DNA of 10,791 bases from Clostridiales bacterium (GCA_004555535.1 SFHU01000099.1:1-10791); one strand, 5' to 3'; positions 1-6,407 are shown, numbered from the stretch's first letter. Numbers and translations are program-made. Notes: generated by a model not told the origin, from the sequence alone.

Positions 1-29
1 GGAAAGGATCTGTCGGGAAAACGCAGCAT

Positions 30-1118
30 TTACCGCTTGATGTCGTAATTCATGTTCATCAGGTTCTTGATGCTGCTGACGTCGTCAGTGATGTTCGCGT
101 CGCCGTGGATCGTGTGCTTGATGACGCTCGAGGCGACCGCAAAGTTGATCATGTCCATCGGGCGATAGTCGTGCAGCATCGCGTAGATCAGGCCGCTGGC
201 AAAGGCGTCGCCGCCGCCGACGCGGTCGAGGATCGTGAAGGTATACAGACGGCTCTCGAACGTATGCCCCTCGTACCACATGAACGCCTTGAGGCTGTTC
301 TCACTGCCGGAATGCGCATAGCGCACGTGGCGGGCGATGCACTTGAGGTTCGGATAACGCTCGACAAACCGCTGGAAAACCTCGTCCTGCTGCTCGTAGG
401 TCGGCTGCATCGGCACGCCGTCCTTCCAGTCGCCCTTGCTGTGGTCATTGTCGTCCTTCCACAGGTGATATGGCTCGATGCCCAGCAGGATATCGACATA
501 GGGCAGGCACTGCGTGCAGAAGTCGCGCGCCTCCTCCCACGTCCAGAGCTTGCTGCGGAAATTGCCGTCAAAGCTGACGGTCAGGCCCTTCTCCTTGGCG
601 ACGCGCAGCATGTTCATGATCAGCTCCCGGCAGTTCTCGCCCAGCGCCGGGGTGATGCCGCTCAGATGCAGCCAGTCAAAGCCCTCCAGCAGGGAGTCAA
701 GGTCGTAGCCGCTGAAGTCGTACTCGGTCAGCGCGCTGTGCTTGCGGTCGTAGATGACCTTGCTGGGGCGAATACCGTAGCCGGTCTCCAAATAATAGGT
801 GCCCAGGCGATGGGAGGGCGTCTCCTCCGGCGTGGACAGGATCATCGGCGTGCAGTGGACGTCGTTGGAGCGCAGCATACGCACGGCGCTCTTGCCCAGG
901 CTGTTATTGGGCACGACGGAGAAGAACGTGCTGTCGACGCCCAGATTGGCCAGCGCCAGGGCGATGTTCGCCTCGCTGCCGCCGTAGCTGGCCTCAAAGC
1001 TCGAGGCCATGCGGATCTTCTCATAGTTCGGTGGGGTCAGCCGGAGCATGATCTCGCCCATGGTGATGAACTTCTTTTCGCTCTTGTTGTCCTTGAGCAG
1101 CGGATTGGAATGGATCAT
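30..1118 (-). CDS. kdgK: 2-keto-3-deoxygluconate (KDG) kinase, PfkB family
   Basis: This 362-residue protein is a PfkB/ribokinase-family sugar kinase. The family member it best resembles phosphorylates 2-keto-3-deoxygluconate to KDPG in the cytoplasm, the kinase step of uronate/pectin breakdown. Visible family marks are the N-terminal signature GGSEANIALALANLG (residues 46-60), the DGNFR segment followed by LW (184-192) common in KDG kinases, and the C-terminal ATP/anion-hole signature DRVGGGDAFASG (298-309), in which D304 is the expected catalytic base. The ATG at 1118 was chosen because an AGAGGGGGA ribosome binding site precedes it; the open frame extends further upstream but lacks such a site and crosses the promoter. 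The gene is transcribed alone, divergently from ybaK. No KDPG aldolase or uronate gene is visible, so a partner could lie beyond the left edge. Substrate assignment among PfkB sugars is inferred from overall resemblance. Confidence 0.88.
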   Translation of the reverse strand: MIHSNPLLKDNKSEKKFITMGEIMLRLTPPNYEKIRMASSFEASYGGSEANIALALANLGVDSTFFSVVPNNSLGKSAVRMLRSNDVHCTPMILSTPEETPSHRLGTYYLETGYGIRPSKVIYDRKHSALTEYDFSGYDLDSLLEGFDWLHLSGITPALGENCRELIMNMLRVAKEKGLTVSFDGNFRSKLWTWEEARDFCTQCLPYVDILLGIEPYHLWKDDNDHSKGDWKDGVPMQPTYEQQDEVFQRFVERYPNLKCIARHVRYAHSGSENSLKAFMWYEGHTFESRLYTFTILDRVGGGDAFASGLIYAMLHDYRPMDMINFAVASSVIKHTIHGDANITDDVSSIKNLMNMNYDIKR

Positions 1119-1136
1119 CGTCAGTCCCCCTCTTTT

Positions 1137-1159
1137 CGCAAGTTGCCCATGCAAATGCG
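1137..1159. promoter_or_regulatory. Interrupted inverted repeat in the kdgK leader (possible operator)
   Basis: CGCA-AG-TTGC-CCAT-GCAA-A-TGCG forms a dyad whose inner arms (TTGC/GCAA) and outer arms (CGCA/TGCG) are exact, offset by one base. It lies between the predicted kdgK transcription start and its ribosome binding site, a usual position for a repressor operator of a sugar gene, or for an mRNA stem. No regulator gene adjoins it. Confidence 0.35.
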
Positions 1160-1178
1160 GTCGAATCTGTCTGGCTAC

Positions 1179-1207
1179 AGTATACCATGAGCGTGCCCGT
1201 TCTTCAA
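1179..1207 (-). promoter_or_regulatory. Sigma-A-type promoter of kdgK
   Basis: On the minus strand, TTGAAG (1202-1207) and TATACT (1179-1184) are separated by 17 bp, a near-consensus housekeeping promoter. The transcript would start near 1172 and carry a leader of about 54 nt to the kdgK ATG. It stands back to back with the ybaK promoter. Confidence 0.75.
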
Positions 1208-1227
1208 TCGCCGAAATTGCGCGCCGC

Positions 1228-1255
1228 TTGCATTTTCCCCGGTTCGTGGTACAAT
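1228..1255 (+). promoter_or_regulatory. Sigma-A-type promoter of ybaK
   Basis: TTGCAT (1228-1233) and TACAAT (1250-1255) with a 16-bp spacer precede ybaK, giving a leader of about 25 nt that contains the AAAGGAG ribosome binding site at 1272-1278. The -35 boxes of this promoter and of the divergent kdgK promoter are only 20 bp apart. Confidence 0.7.
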
Positions 1256-1286
1256 AAGCAGAGCAACCGCGAAAGGAGCCCTCTTC

Positions 1287-1763
1287 ATGGCCGAAGCCAT
1301 CAAAACCAACGTCATGCGCATCCTCGACAAGGCGGGCACGCCCTACCGCGTGCACACCTATTCACCCGACACCGGCATCGACGGCGTCTCCGTTGCCAGG
1401 GCGCTTGGCCAGGATCCTCAGGCCGTCTTCAAAACCCTGGTCACGCAGGGAAAAAGCCGCGCGCTCTATGTCTTCGTCATCCCTGTCGCGCAGACGCTGA
1501 ACCTGCGCCTGGCCGCATCGGCCTGCGGCGAAAAGTCCGTCGAGATGATCCCCCAGAAGGCGCTGCTGCCCAGCACGGGCTATATCCACGGCGGCTGCAG
1601 CCCCATCGGCATGAAGAAGGCACTGCCGACCTTCATCGACGAGACCGCCCAGCTCTTTGACGCCATCTGCGTCAGCGCCGGGAAAATCGGCGCACAGGTC
1701 GAGCTTTCGCCGGACGCGCTCGCCTCGCTCACAGGGGCAAAATACGTCCCATTGACCGACTGA
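1287..1763 (+). CDS. ybaK: Cys-tRNA(Pro) deacylase, YbaK/EbsC family
   Basis: A 158-residue cytoplasmic protein of the YbaK/EbsC family, trans-editing enzymes that hydrolyse cysteine mischarged on tRNA-Pro by prolyl-tRNA synthetase. The whole length matches the single-domain family size. Recognisable marks are the N-terminal KTNVMRILDKAGTPYRVHTY segment (6-25), the FKTL segment with the conserved lysine K49 that corresponds to the essential family lysine, and the GGCSPIGMKK loop (102-111) that shapes the pocket. The start is set by AAAGGAG, eight bases before the ATG. It has its own promoter and is followed within 50 bp by the promoter and hairpin of the acetolactate synthase gene. Family membership is firm. 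Exact tRNA specificity is inferred, since related INS-like editing domains handle alanine or serine. Confidence 0.9.
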   Translation: MAEAIKTNVMRILDKAGTPYRVHTYSPDTGIDGVSVARALGQDPQAVFKTLVTQGKSRALYVFVIPVAQTLNLRLAASACGEKSVEMIPQKALLPSTGYIHGGCSPIGMKKALPTFIDETAQLFDAICVSAGKIGAQVELSPDALASLTGAKYVPLTD

Positions 1764-1769
1764 AAATGG

Positions 1770-1798
1770 TTGATTTCCGGCTTTCTGTGTGTTAAGAT
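1770..1798 (+). promoter_or_regulatory. Promoter of the acetolactate synthase-like gene
   Basis: TTGATT (1770-1775) and TAAGAT (1793-1798) are spaced by 17 bp and start seven bases after the ybaK stop codon. Predicted initiation is near 1805, only a few bases before the hairpin at 1810-1845, so the hairpin would form the 5' end of the mRNA. Confidence 0.6.
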
Positions 1799-1809
1799 GG
1801 ATTGTCTGC

Positions 1810-1845
1810 AAGGGAGCAGACGGACACGGTGTCCGTCTCTCCCTT
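1810..1845 (+). terminator. Long stem-loop: ybaK terminator and/or leader hairpin of the next gene
   Basis: AAGGGAG, a bulged C, then AGACGGACAC pair with GTGTCCGTCT and CTCCCTT around a single central G. This gives a 17-bp stem with one bulge; the tip must open to form a loop. The following bases CTTTCATTTTT are T-rich but not a clean run. It can end ybaK transcripts. Because the downstream promoter fires just ahead of it, it is also the very start of the acetolactate synthase leader. Confidence 0.65.
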
Positions 1846-1879
1846 CTTTCATTTTTCCCAGGAAGTTTGGAGGCTTTTC

Positions 1880-3514
1880 ATGAATACAGCAGAGCTCCTC
1901 GTCAAGTGCCTGGAAAACGAGGGCGTTTCCGTCGTCTTCGGCATTCCCGGCGAGGAAAATCTTGCGATGATGAACGCATTGTCGCGTTCCTCCATCCGCT
2001 TCATCACTGTGCGCCATGAGCAGGGCGCTGCGTTCATGGCCGACGTGTATGGCCGCCTGACCGGCCGCGCGGGCGTCTGCCTGGCCACACTCGGCCCGGG
2101 CGCGACCAACCTGATCACGGGCGTCGCCGACGCCAATTCCGACGGCGCGCCGCTGGTGTGCATCACCGGCCAGGTTTCGACCGACAAGATCCACCTGACC
2201 GCCCATCAGTACCTCGACCTGGCGAAGATGTTTGAGCCCGTCACCAAGCGGACCAAGCTCGTCATGCGCCCGGACTCCGCCGCCGAGATCGCCCGCCTGG
2301 CCTTCAAGTATGCCGAGGGCGAGGGCAAGCCCGGCGCGACGCACATCGACCTGCCCGTGGACGTCTCCCTGCAGAGCGTGCCGGAGGGCGAGGCGCCGAT
2401 TCACCGCAGCGCGCCCAACCCGGAGGCTGCGGCGCTCGAGCACATCGAGATCGCCGCCGGGATGATCTTCCGCGCCGAAAACCCGGTGATCCTCGTCGGC
2501 TATGACGCGGTCCGGGAAAACGCCAGCGCCGCGCTGACCGAGATGGCCGAAACGCTGCACATCCCCGTCGTCAACACGATGATGGCCAAGGGCATGATCC
2601 CCTACACGAGCAGGTATTCGCTCTGGACGGTCGGCATCCCCCAGCGCGACTATGCCAACAAGCTGCTCGAGAGCGCCGACCTGCTGATCTGCGTGGGCTA
2701 TGACATCGTCGAATACGCGCCCCAGCGCATCAACCCGACGCGCAGGACGCCGATTCTGCACATCAACACGACGCCCGCGCACATCAACAAATACTATCAG
2801 ACCGCCTGCGAGGTCGTCGGCGACATCAGCGACTCGCTGCACCGCATCACGCTGCGCACCCATCGCACCCGGGAGCCGGAGGCTGCGCTCGCCATCCGGG
2901 AGAAGCTCGTCGCCGAGCACGAGAGCTACGCCGCCGACAGTGCCTTCCCGATGAAGCCCCAGCGCATCCTGATCGACGTGCGCAAGGCCATGCGTCCGGG
3001 CGACATTCTCCTCTCCGACGTCGGCGCACACAAGATGTGGATCGCCCGCCATTACAACTGCTACAGGCCCAAAACCTGCCTCGTCTCCAACGGCTTTGCG
3101 ACGATGGGCTTCTCCCTCCCCGGCGCGCTGGCCGCCAAGCTCGTCCACCCCGACAAGCGCGTGCTCGTCGTCACGGGTGACGGCGGCTTCCTGATGAACA
3201 GCCAGGAGCTGGAGACCGCCGTGCGCGAGCACCTGCCCTTCGTCGTGCTCGTGTTTGTGGACAACGGCTACGGCCTCATCAAGTGGAAGGGCATGGACAA
3301 CTTCGGCGAGACGCACGCCTGCGACTTCACCAACCCGGACTTCGTCCTCTATGCCGAGGCCATGCACTGCAAGGGCTACCGCATTCATGCCGCAGAGGAG
3401 CTGCTGCCCACGCTCGAGGAGGCCTTCGCGCAGGATGTGCCCGCCATCATCGAATGCCCTGTCGATTACAGTGAAAACCTGCGGCTTTCAAAGCGCCTGC
3501 AGGAGCTTGTGTAA
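1880..3514 (+). CDS. Acetolactate synthase-like ThDP-dependent enzyme, catalytic subunit
   Basis: A 544-residue cytoplasmic ThDP enzyme of the acetohydroxyacid synthase (IlvB/AlsS) family, which condenses two pyruvates to acetolactate with loss of CO2. The N-terminal pyrimidine-binding domain carries FGIPGEEN (20-27) and the catalytic glutamate E47 in RHEQGAAFMADVYGRLTG. The middle domain spans about 190-330. The C-terminal pyrophosphate-binding domain carries the metal/ThDP motif from GDGG (433-436) to DNGYG (461-465). It ends with ECPVDYSEN, as in single-subunit acetolactate synthases of anaerobes. The ATG at 1880 has GGAGG at 1869-1873; upstream in-frame starts lie in the hairpin and lack a site. 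No regulatory subunit (ilvN) or other branched-chain gene flanks it, which fits a catabolic (acetoin) type, though a broader ThDP role cannot be excluded. Confidence 0.85.
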   Translation: MNTAELLVKCLENEGVSVVFGIPGEENLAMMNALSRSSIRFITVRHEQGAAFMADVYGRLTGRAGVCLATLGPGATNLITGVADANSDGAPLVCITGQVSTDKIHLTAHQYLDLAKMFEPVTKRTKLVMRPDSAAEIARLAFKYAEGEGKPGATHIDLPVDVSLQSVPEGEAPIHRSAPNPEAAALEHIEIAAGMIFRAENPVILVGYDAVRENASAALTEMAETLHIPVVNTMMAKGMIPYTSRYSLWTVGIPQRDYANKLLESADLLICVGYDIVEYAPQRINPTRRTPILHINTTPAHINKYYQTACEVVGDISDSLHRITLRTHRTREPEAALAIREKLVAEHESYAADSAFPMKPQRILIDVRKAMRPGDILLSDVGAHKMWIARHYNCYRPKTCLVSNGFATMGFSLPGALAAKLVHPDKRVLVVTGDGGFLMNSQELETAVREHLPFVVLVFVDNGYGLIKWKGMDNFGETHACDFTNPDFVLYAEAMHCKGYRIHAAEELLPTLEEAFAQDVPAIIECPVDYSENLRLSKRLQELV

Positions 3515-3529
3515 TTCCCTGATCCAAAT

Positions 3530-3570
3530 GCAGAGCGGACATGCCATGGCATGTCCGCTCTGCTTATGCT
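3530..3570. terminator. Bidirectional intrinsic terminator (34-bp perfect palindrome)
   Basis: Positions 3530-3563 are a perfect 17+17 palindrome (arm GCAGAGCGGACATGCCA). On the plus strand it is followed by TTATGCTTTTT. It fills the 67-bp gap between the convergent stop codons of the acetolactate synthase and flavoprotein genes. The minus-strand side has no good T-run (ATTTGGATC), so termination is probably stronger for the plus-strand gene. Confidence 0.85.
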
Positions 3571-3581
3571 TTTTGGGGGAA

Positions 3582-5327
3582 TTACTTCGCCAGCGCGAAC
3601 GCCGCGGCGCCGGAGCCTGCAATACGGCCCCAGGTGAAGGCGTTGGAGATGGTGAAGCCCATGTAGGCGCTGTTGGCGCTGGCCTCGCCGGCGGTATAGA
3701 GGCCCGGGATGGACGTGCCGTCCGCGCGGATGACCTCAGCCGCCTCGTTGCGGGCGATGCCGCCGTAGGTGATGATCTCGCAGGGCATGACGCGCACGGC
3801 GCAGTACGGCGCAGTCAGCGGCGCAAGCAGCAGACGGCCAAACTCCGGATCATGACCGGTCTCGCAGTAGCTGTTGTAGTTGGTGAGCGTCTCGCTGAGC
3901 GCGGCGGGATCAAGGCCCATCTTCTGCGCAAGCTCCTCGAAGGTGTCGGCGGTCACGAACTCCATCTCGAGACCGCGCTTGACGCCCTTGGCCTCCAGGG
4001 AGGCCTGGTCGCTGATCGCCCAAACATAGCCCAGGCCGTCCTTGTGCATCTGGTCGAACACCGGCGAGTTGAGCTTCTGGGTCATGTAGCCGATGTCCTT
4101 CTCGTCAGTGAAGCGCTTGCCGTTCGCGCCGACGAGCACGGTGTTGTCGCGGCTGATGAAGCTGGAGACGTTCGCGGTCGCGGAGGTGCCGTTGTGCTCC
4201 GACATGATCTCGTAGTCCTTGAGCACGCACATCATGTCGCCGGTGTGGGTCAGCGCCGCGCCAACGTTGCTGGCCATGATCAGGCCGTCGCCGGTCGCAC
4301 CCGGGAAGCCGATGCCCATCGTGCCCGCCTTCTCGGGATCCAGGCGGACGGTCAGCTCCGGATTGTAGGAATAGCCGCCGGTGGCGACGACGACGCTGTC
4401 CGCCAGGATGCAGACGGTGTCCGCGCCCGCCGTCGCGACGACGCCCTTCACAGAGCCATCCTCATTCATGAGGATCTCGGTCGCGCGGGTCTCGAGCATC
4501 AGTTCAACGTCCGTCGCGTCGAGCGTAGCCTGCATGGCCACGGCCATCGCCGGGCCGGCGCCCTCGACGACATGCATCATCTGCAGCGGGCCATAGCCGA
4601 CCAGCACGTCGCTGGAGAAGCCCATGCCCAGGCGATTTGCCATCCAGTCGATCGTCTCGCCGGACTTTTCGACGGTGATCGTCGTCAGCGCCGGATCAAG
4701 GCGGTAGGAGGCGTTGCTCATCAGGTTCTGATACATCTCCTCGAACGTGTAATGCACGTCGAGCGCCTTGGTGAACTGGCTCTCATAGCCGCCGACGAGG
4801 CCCTGGCTGGTCGCCGTAGTGCCGCCGATGGTGGCCATCTTCTCCAGCAGGATGACCTTCGCGCCGTTGTCCGCCGCCTCGACCGCCGCGGCGACACCCG
4901 CGCCGCCCGCGCCGATGACGACGACATCCGCGCTCAGTTCAATCGTTTTGCCCTCGACCGCCTCGGCCTCAAGCGGCGTCTTGAGCGCATCGATATCCGC
5001 GCCGGCCGCCTCAAGCGCCTTTTCCGCCGCCTCGAGGATCGCCCCGGAGGTCACGGTCGCGCCCGACACGGTGTCCACCGCCAGGCTCTGCTTCTCCACG
5101 ATCGCCGCGGGAATGCGCTCGATCGCCGGGTCGCTGATGCCCGCCGTCTCCCCGTGGGAGACGATCTCCACCTGCTCAATCTCCGTCTCACTGACCGTCA
5201 CGGCGACCTTCAGCGCGCCGCCGATGCCCGTGCCCTCGCCCTCGTAGACGCCCGGCGTCATGGCCAGGGCGCCCGTAGACAGGAGCATCAGCATCGCCAG
5301 CAGCAGGGCAAATACGCTCTTCTTCAT
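3582..5327 (-). CDS. Secreted FMN-binding, FAD-dependent reductase (fumarate reductase/UrdA-like flavoprotein)
   Basis: A 581-residue exported flavoprotein. Residues 1-22 form a classical signal peptide (KK, hydrophobic core, ending GALA) with no lipobox cysteine. Residues about 25-105 are an FMN_bind domain with DTVSGATVTS (85-94), the site where ApbE attaches FMN to the threonine of SGAT. From about 134 follows an FAD_binding_2 domain: GAGGAG (139-144), E162 in LLEK, GGTTATSQG (168-176), ATGG (315-318), GKRFTDE (403-409), YGGI (521-524) and GLYTAGEA (542-549). This layout is known from soluble fumarate, urocanate and acrylate-type reductases, which pass electrons from FMN to FAD and reduce a C=C bond outside the cytoplasm. 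The fumarate-binding arginines and histidine of those enzymes are not evident, so the substrate is unknown. AAAGGAGG (5337-5344) fixes the start. No apbE or membrane electron donor lies in the window. It is transcribed alone, divergently from a MerR regulator. Confidence 0.85.
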   Translation of the reverse strand: MKKSVFALLLAMLMLLSTGALAMTPGVYEGEGTGIGGALKVAVTVSETEIEQVEIVSHGETAGISDPAIERIPAAIVEKQSLAVDTVSGATVTSGAILEAAEKALEAAGADIDALKTPLEAEAVEGKTIELSADVVVIGAGGAGVAAAVEAADNGAKVILLEKMATIGGTTATSQGLVGGYESQFTKALDVHYTFEEMYQNLMSNASYRLDPALTTITVEKSGETIDWMANRLGMGFSSDVLVGYGPLQMMHVVEGAGPAMAVAMQATLDATDVELMLETRATEILMNEDGSVKGVVATAGADTVCILADSVVVATGGYSYNPELTVRLDPEKAGTMGIGFPGATGDGLIMASNVGAALTHTGDMMCVLKDYEIMSEHNGTSATANVSSFISRDNTVLVGANGKRFTDEKDIGYMTQKLNSPVFDQMHKDGLGYVWAISDQASLEAKGVKRGLEMEFVTADTFEELAQKMGLDPAALSETLTNYNSYCETGHDPEFGRLLLAPLTAPYCAVRVMPCEIITYGGIARNEAAEVIRADGTSIPGLYTAGEASANSAYMGFTISNAFTWGRIAGSGAAAFALAK

Positions 5328-5381
5328 GGTTCTTCTCCTCCTTTTGTTCCTTTCCTGTACATCCCTCCGGGAGTGACCGCA

Positions 5382-5402
5382 CGCAGAATCTTCTCCTCTG
5401 CG
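5382..5402 (-). other. Small stem-loop in the flavoprotein mRNA leader
   Basis: In the minus-strand transcript CGCAGA pairs with TCTGCG around a nine-base loop, extendable by a G-U pair. It lies between the larger inverted repeat and the ribosome binding site. No T-run follows, so it is not a terminator; its role is unknown. Confidence 0.35.
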
Positions 5403-5430
5403 CGAAACAAAGGATTGATTTTTTGTACGT

Positions 5431-5465
5431 ATTCGGGTAAACTGTTTTATATAGTTTTCCCGAAT
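5431..5465. promoter_or_regulatory. 35-bp inverted repeat between the flavoprotein and merR genes
   Basis: On the plus strand ATTCGGG-T-AAACT, a nine-base centre, then AGTTT-T-CCCGAAT form arms of 7 and 5 exact pairs separated by one mismatch. The AT-rich centre and length suit a repressor operator. In the roughly 150-nt flavoprotein leader it would also fold as an RNA stem-loop. No T-run follows on either strand. A possible weak merR promoter (TTGTAC at 5423-5428, TTTATA at 5446-5451, 17-bp spacer) overlaps it. Confidence 0.5.
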
Positions 5466-5486
5466 CCTGCCGCTCCCTTTGTCCCA

Positions 5487-5517
5487 ATTATACAATCTCA
5501 AGCAGCTTGAGAATCAA
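5487..5517 (-). promoter_or_regulatory. MerR-type promoter of the flavoprotein gene, 19-bp spacer with operator
   Basis: On the minus strand a TTGATT -35 box (5512-5517) and a perfect TATAAT -10 box (5487-5492) are separated by 19 bp instead of 17. The over-long spacer is the hallmark of promoters activated by MerR-family proteins, which untwist the DNA to realign the boxes. Inside it is a perfect inverted repeat, TCTCAAGC-A-GCTTGAGA (5496-5512). The merR gene begins 67 bp away in the opposite direction. Initiation near 5480 gives a leader of about 150 nt. Confidence 0.8.
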
Positions 5518-5578
5518 GAGGATTTTGCAATTTTGTGATGAATCTGTCAATTTCTTGATACTGCACAGGAGGCTCTCC

Positions 5579-6388
5579 ATGAAGGTATCCATCAGCGCGC
5601 TCTCCATCGCCTACGGCCTGACGCCGGAGGCGCTGCGATATTACGAGGAGAAGGGCCTCCTCACGCCGGACAGGGCGGCCTCCAGCGGCTTCCGCCGGTT
5701 CTCCCTCCAGGATGTGCAGCGCCTGGGCATCATCAAGAGCCTGCAAAAGCTCGGCTTCTCGCTCGACGAGGTGCGCAAGATCATGACAAGCTGCACCCTC
5801 GAGGAACTGGTCGCCATGATGGACGGGCAGCGCCGCAAGCTCCGCCAGCAGATCGAGTTCACCCGCGCCATCTACAACCGCCTCAGCGCGGCGACCGACG
5901 TGCTGCGCGACAGCCCGCTCGTCTGCCTGAAGCCGCAGCTGACCGCCGGCTGCGCCGCCTACCTAGTGGATTTTGACTCCGTCGCCGCGCTGTGGAACAG
6001 CGTGCCGACGATGCCCCTGCTCCGCGACCTGATCGACGCGCTGCCGCTGACAAGCTATTGCACCGTCGTTCCGCTCGACCTGCTGCGCGGCAGGAGCGTG
6101 CCGCTGCGCACGGGCGTCTGCGCGCCGGTGGAATACCTGACCGCGATCCGCGCCGACTTCTCGCACATGGCCCTCTTGGCCGGACCGCGGGCCGTACGCG
6201 TCGTCTTTGAACTCTGCCCGCCCGAGGTCAGCTCCATCCAGCCCGCCATCGACGCCGCGCTCGCGTTCATGCACGAGCAGAATCTCACGCCCGTCTGCGC
6301 CGGATACACGCGCCAGTACGCCTGGTTCCGGGACGAGCGCGACCGCCTGCGCCACTATTCCGAGCTGATCCTGCCGGTCAGCGAGTAA
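5579..6388 (+). CDS. MerR-family transcriptional regulator with C-terminal effector domain
   Basis: A 269-residue DNA-binding protein. Residues 1-70 form the MerR winged helix-turn-helix (ISALSIAYGLTPEALRYYEE, KGLLTP, then the FRRFS wing). Residues about 75-110 are a charged helix suited to the antiparallel dimer coiled coil. The rest, about 115-269, is a ligand domain whose last strand (HYSELILPV) recalls the GyrI-like domains of multidrug sensors such as BmrR; that resemblance is tentative. The ligand half holds six cysteines (116, 125, 161, 181, 213, 240), not spaced like the metal sites of MerR, CueR or ZntR. AGGAGG (5567-5572) sets the start; in-frame codons upstream lie over the operator. 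Placement opposite a 19-bp-spacer promoter indicates that it activates the secreted flavoprotein gene, and probably controls itself, in response to an unidentified compound. Confidence 0.85.
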   Translation: MKVSISALSIAYGLTPEALRYYEEKGLLTPDRAASSGFRRFSLQDVQRLGIIKSLQKLGFSLDEVRKIMTSCTLEELVAMMDGQRRKLRQQIEFTRAIYNRLSAATDVLRDSPLVCLKPQLTAGCAAYLVDFDSVAALWNSVPTMPLLRDLIDALPLTSYCTVVPLDLLRGRSVPLRTGVCAPVEYLTAIRADFSHMALLAGPRAVRVVFELCPPEVSSIQPAIDAALAFMHEQNLTPVCAGYTRQYAWFRDERDRLRHYSELILPVSE

Positions 6389-6407
6389 ACGGCTTCTTTG
6401 TGTGCAA

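Noticed and set aside
105..1190. Long plus-strand open frame opposite kdgK (361 codons)
   Set aside because: It is antisense to a clear kinase gene, has no ribosome binding site, resembles no family, and runs over the kdgK promoter. GC-rich codon use leaves such shadow frames open.
1797..1883. A 28-codon leader frame ending in TGA overlapping the acetolactate synthase ATG
   Set aside because: It has no ribosome binding site, its ATG lies within the -10 region upstream of the predicted start, and its codons simply read through the hairpin. It has no run of Leu/Val/Ile codons expected of an attenuator peptide.
1580..3388. Minus-strand open frame opposite the acetolactate synthase gene (602 codons)
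   Set aside because: Its composition is dominated by His, Arg, Val, Gly and Asp, as expected for the reverse complement of a GC-rich gene. It crosses the terminator hairpin and ybaK and has no recognisable domain.
5328..5480. FMN riboswitch in the flavoprotein leader
   Set aside because: I looked because the product binds flavins, but the conserved junction motifs of the FMN aptamer are not present; only simple stem-loops are seen.
3255..5510. Plus-strand open frame opposite the flavoprotein gene (751 codons)
   Set aside because: It crosses the 34-bp terminator palindrome and the flavoprotein promoter, and shows the same Arg/His/Ala/Gly-rich shadow composition. The minus-strand protein has a signal peptide and intact FMN/FAD motifs.
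5533..5562. merR promoter TTGTGA...GATACT just before its start codon
   Set aside because: Transcription would begin within the AGGAGG ribosome binding site, so the mRNA would lose it. The true merR promoter probably lies further upstream and could not be fixed.
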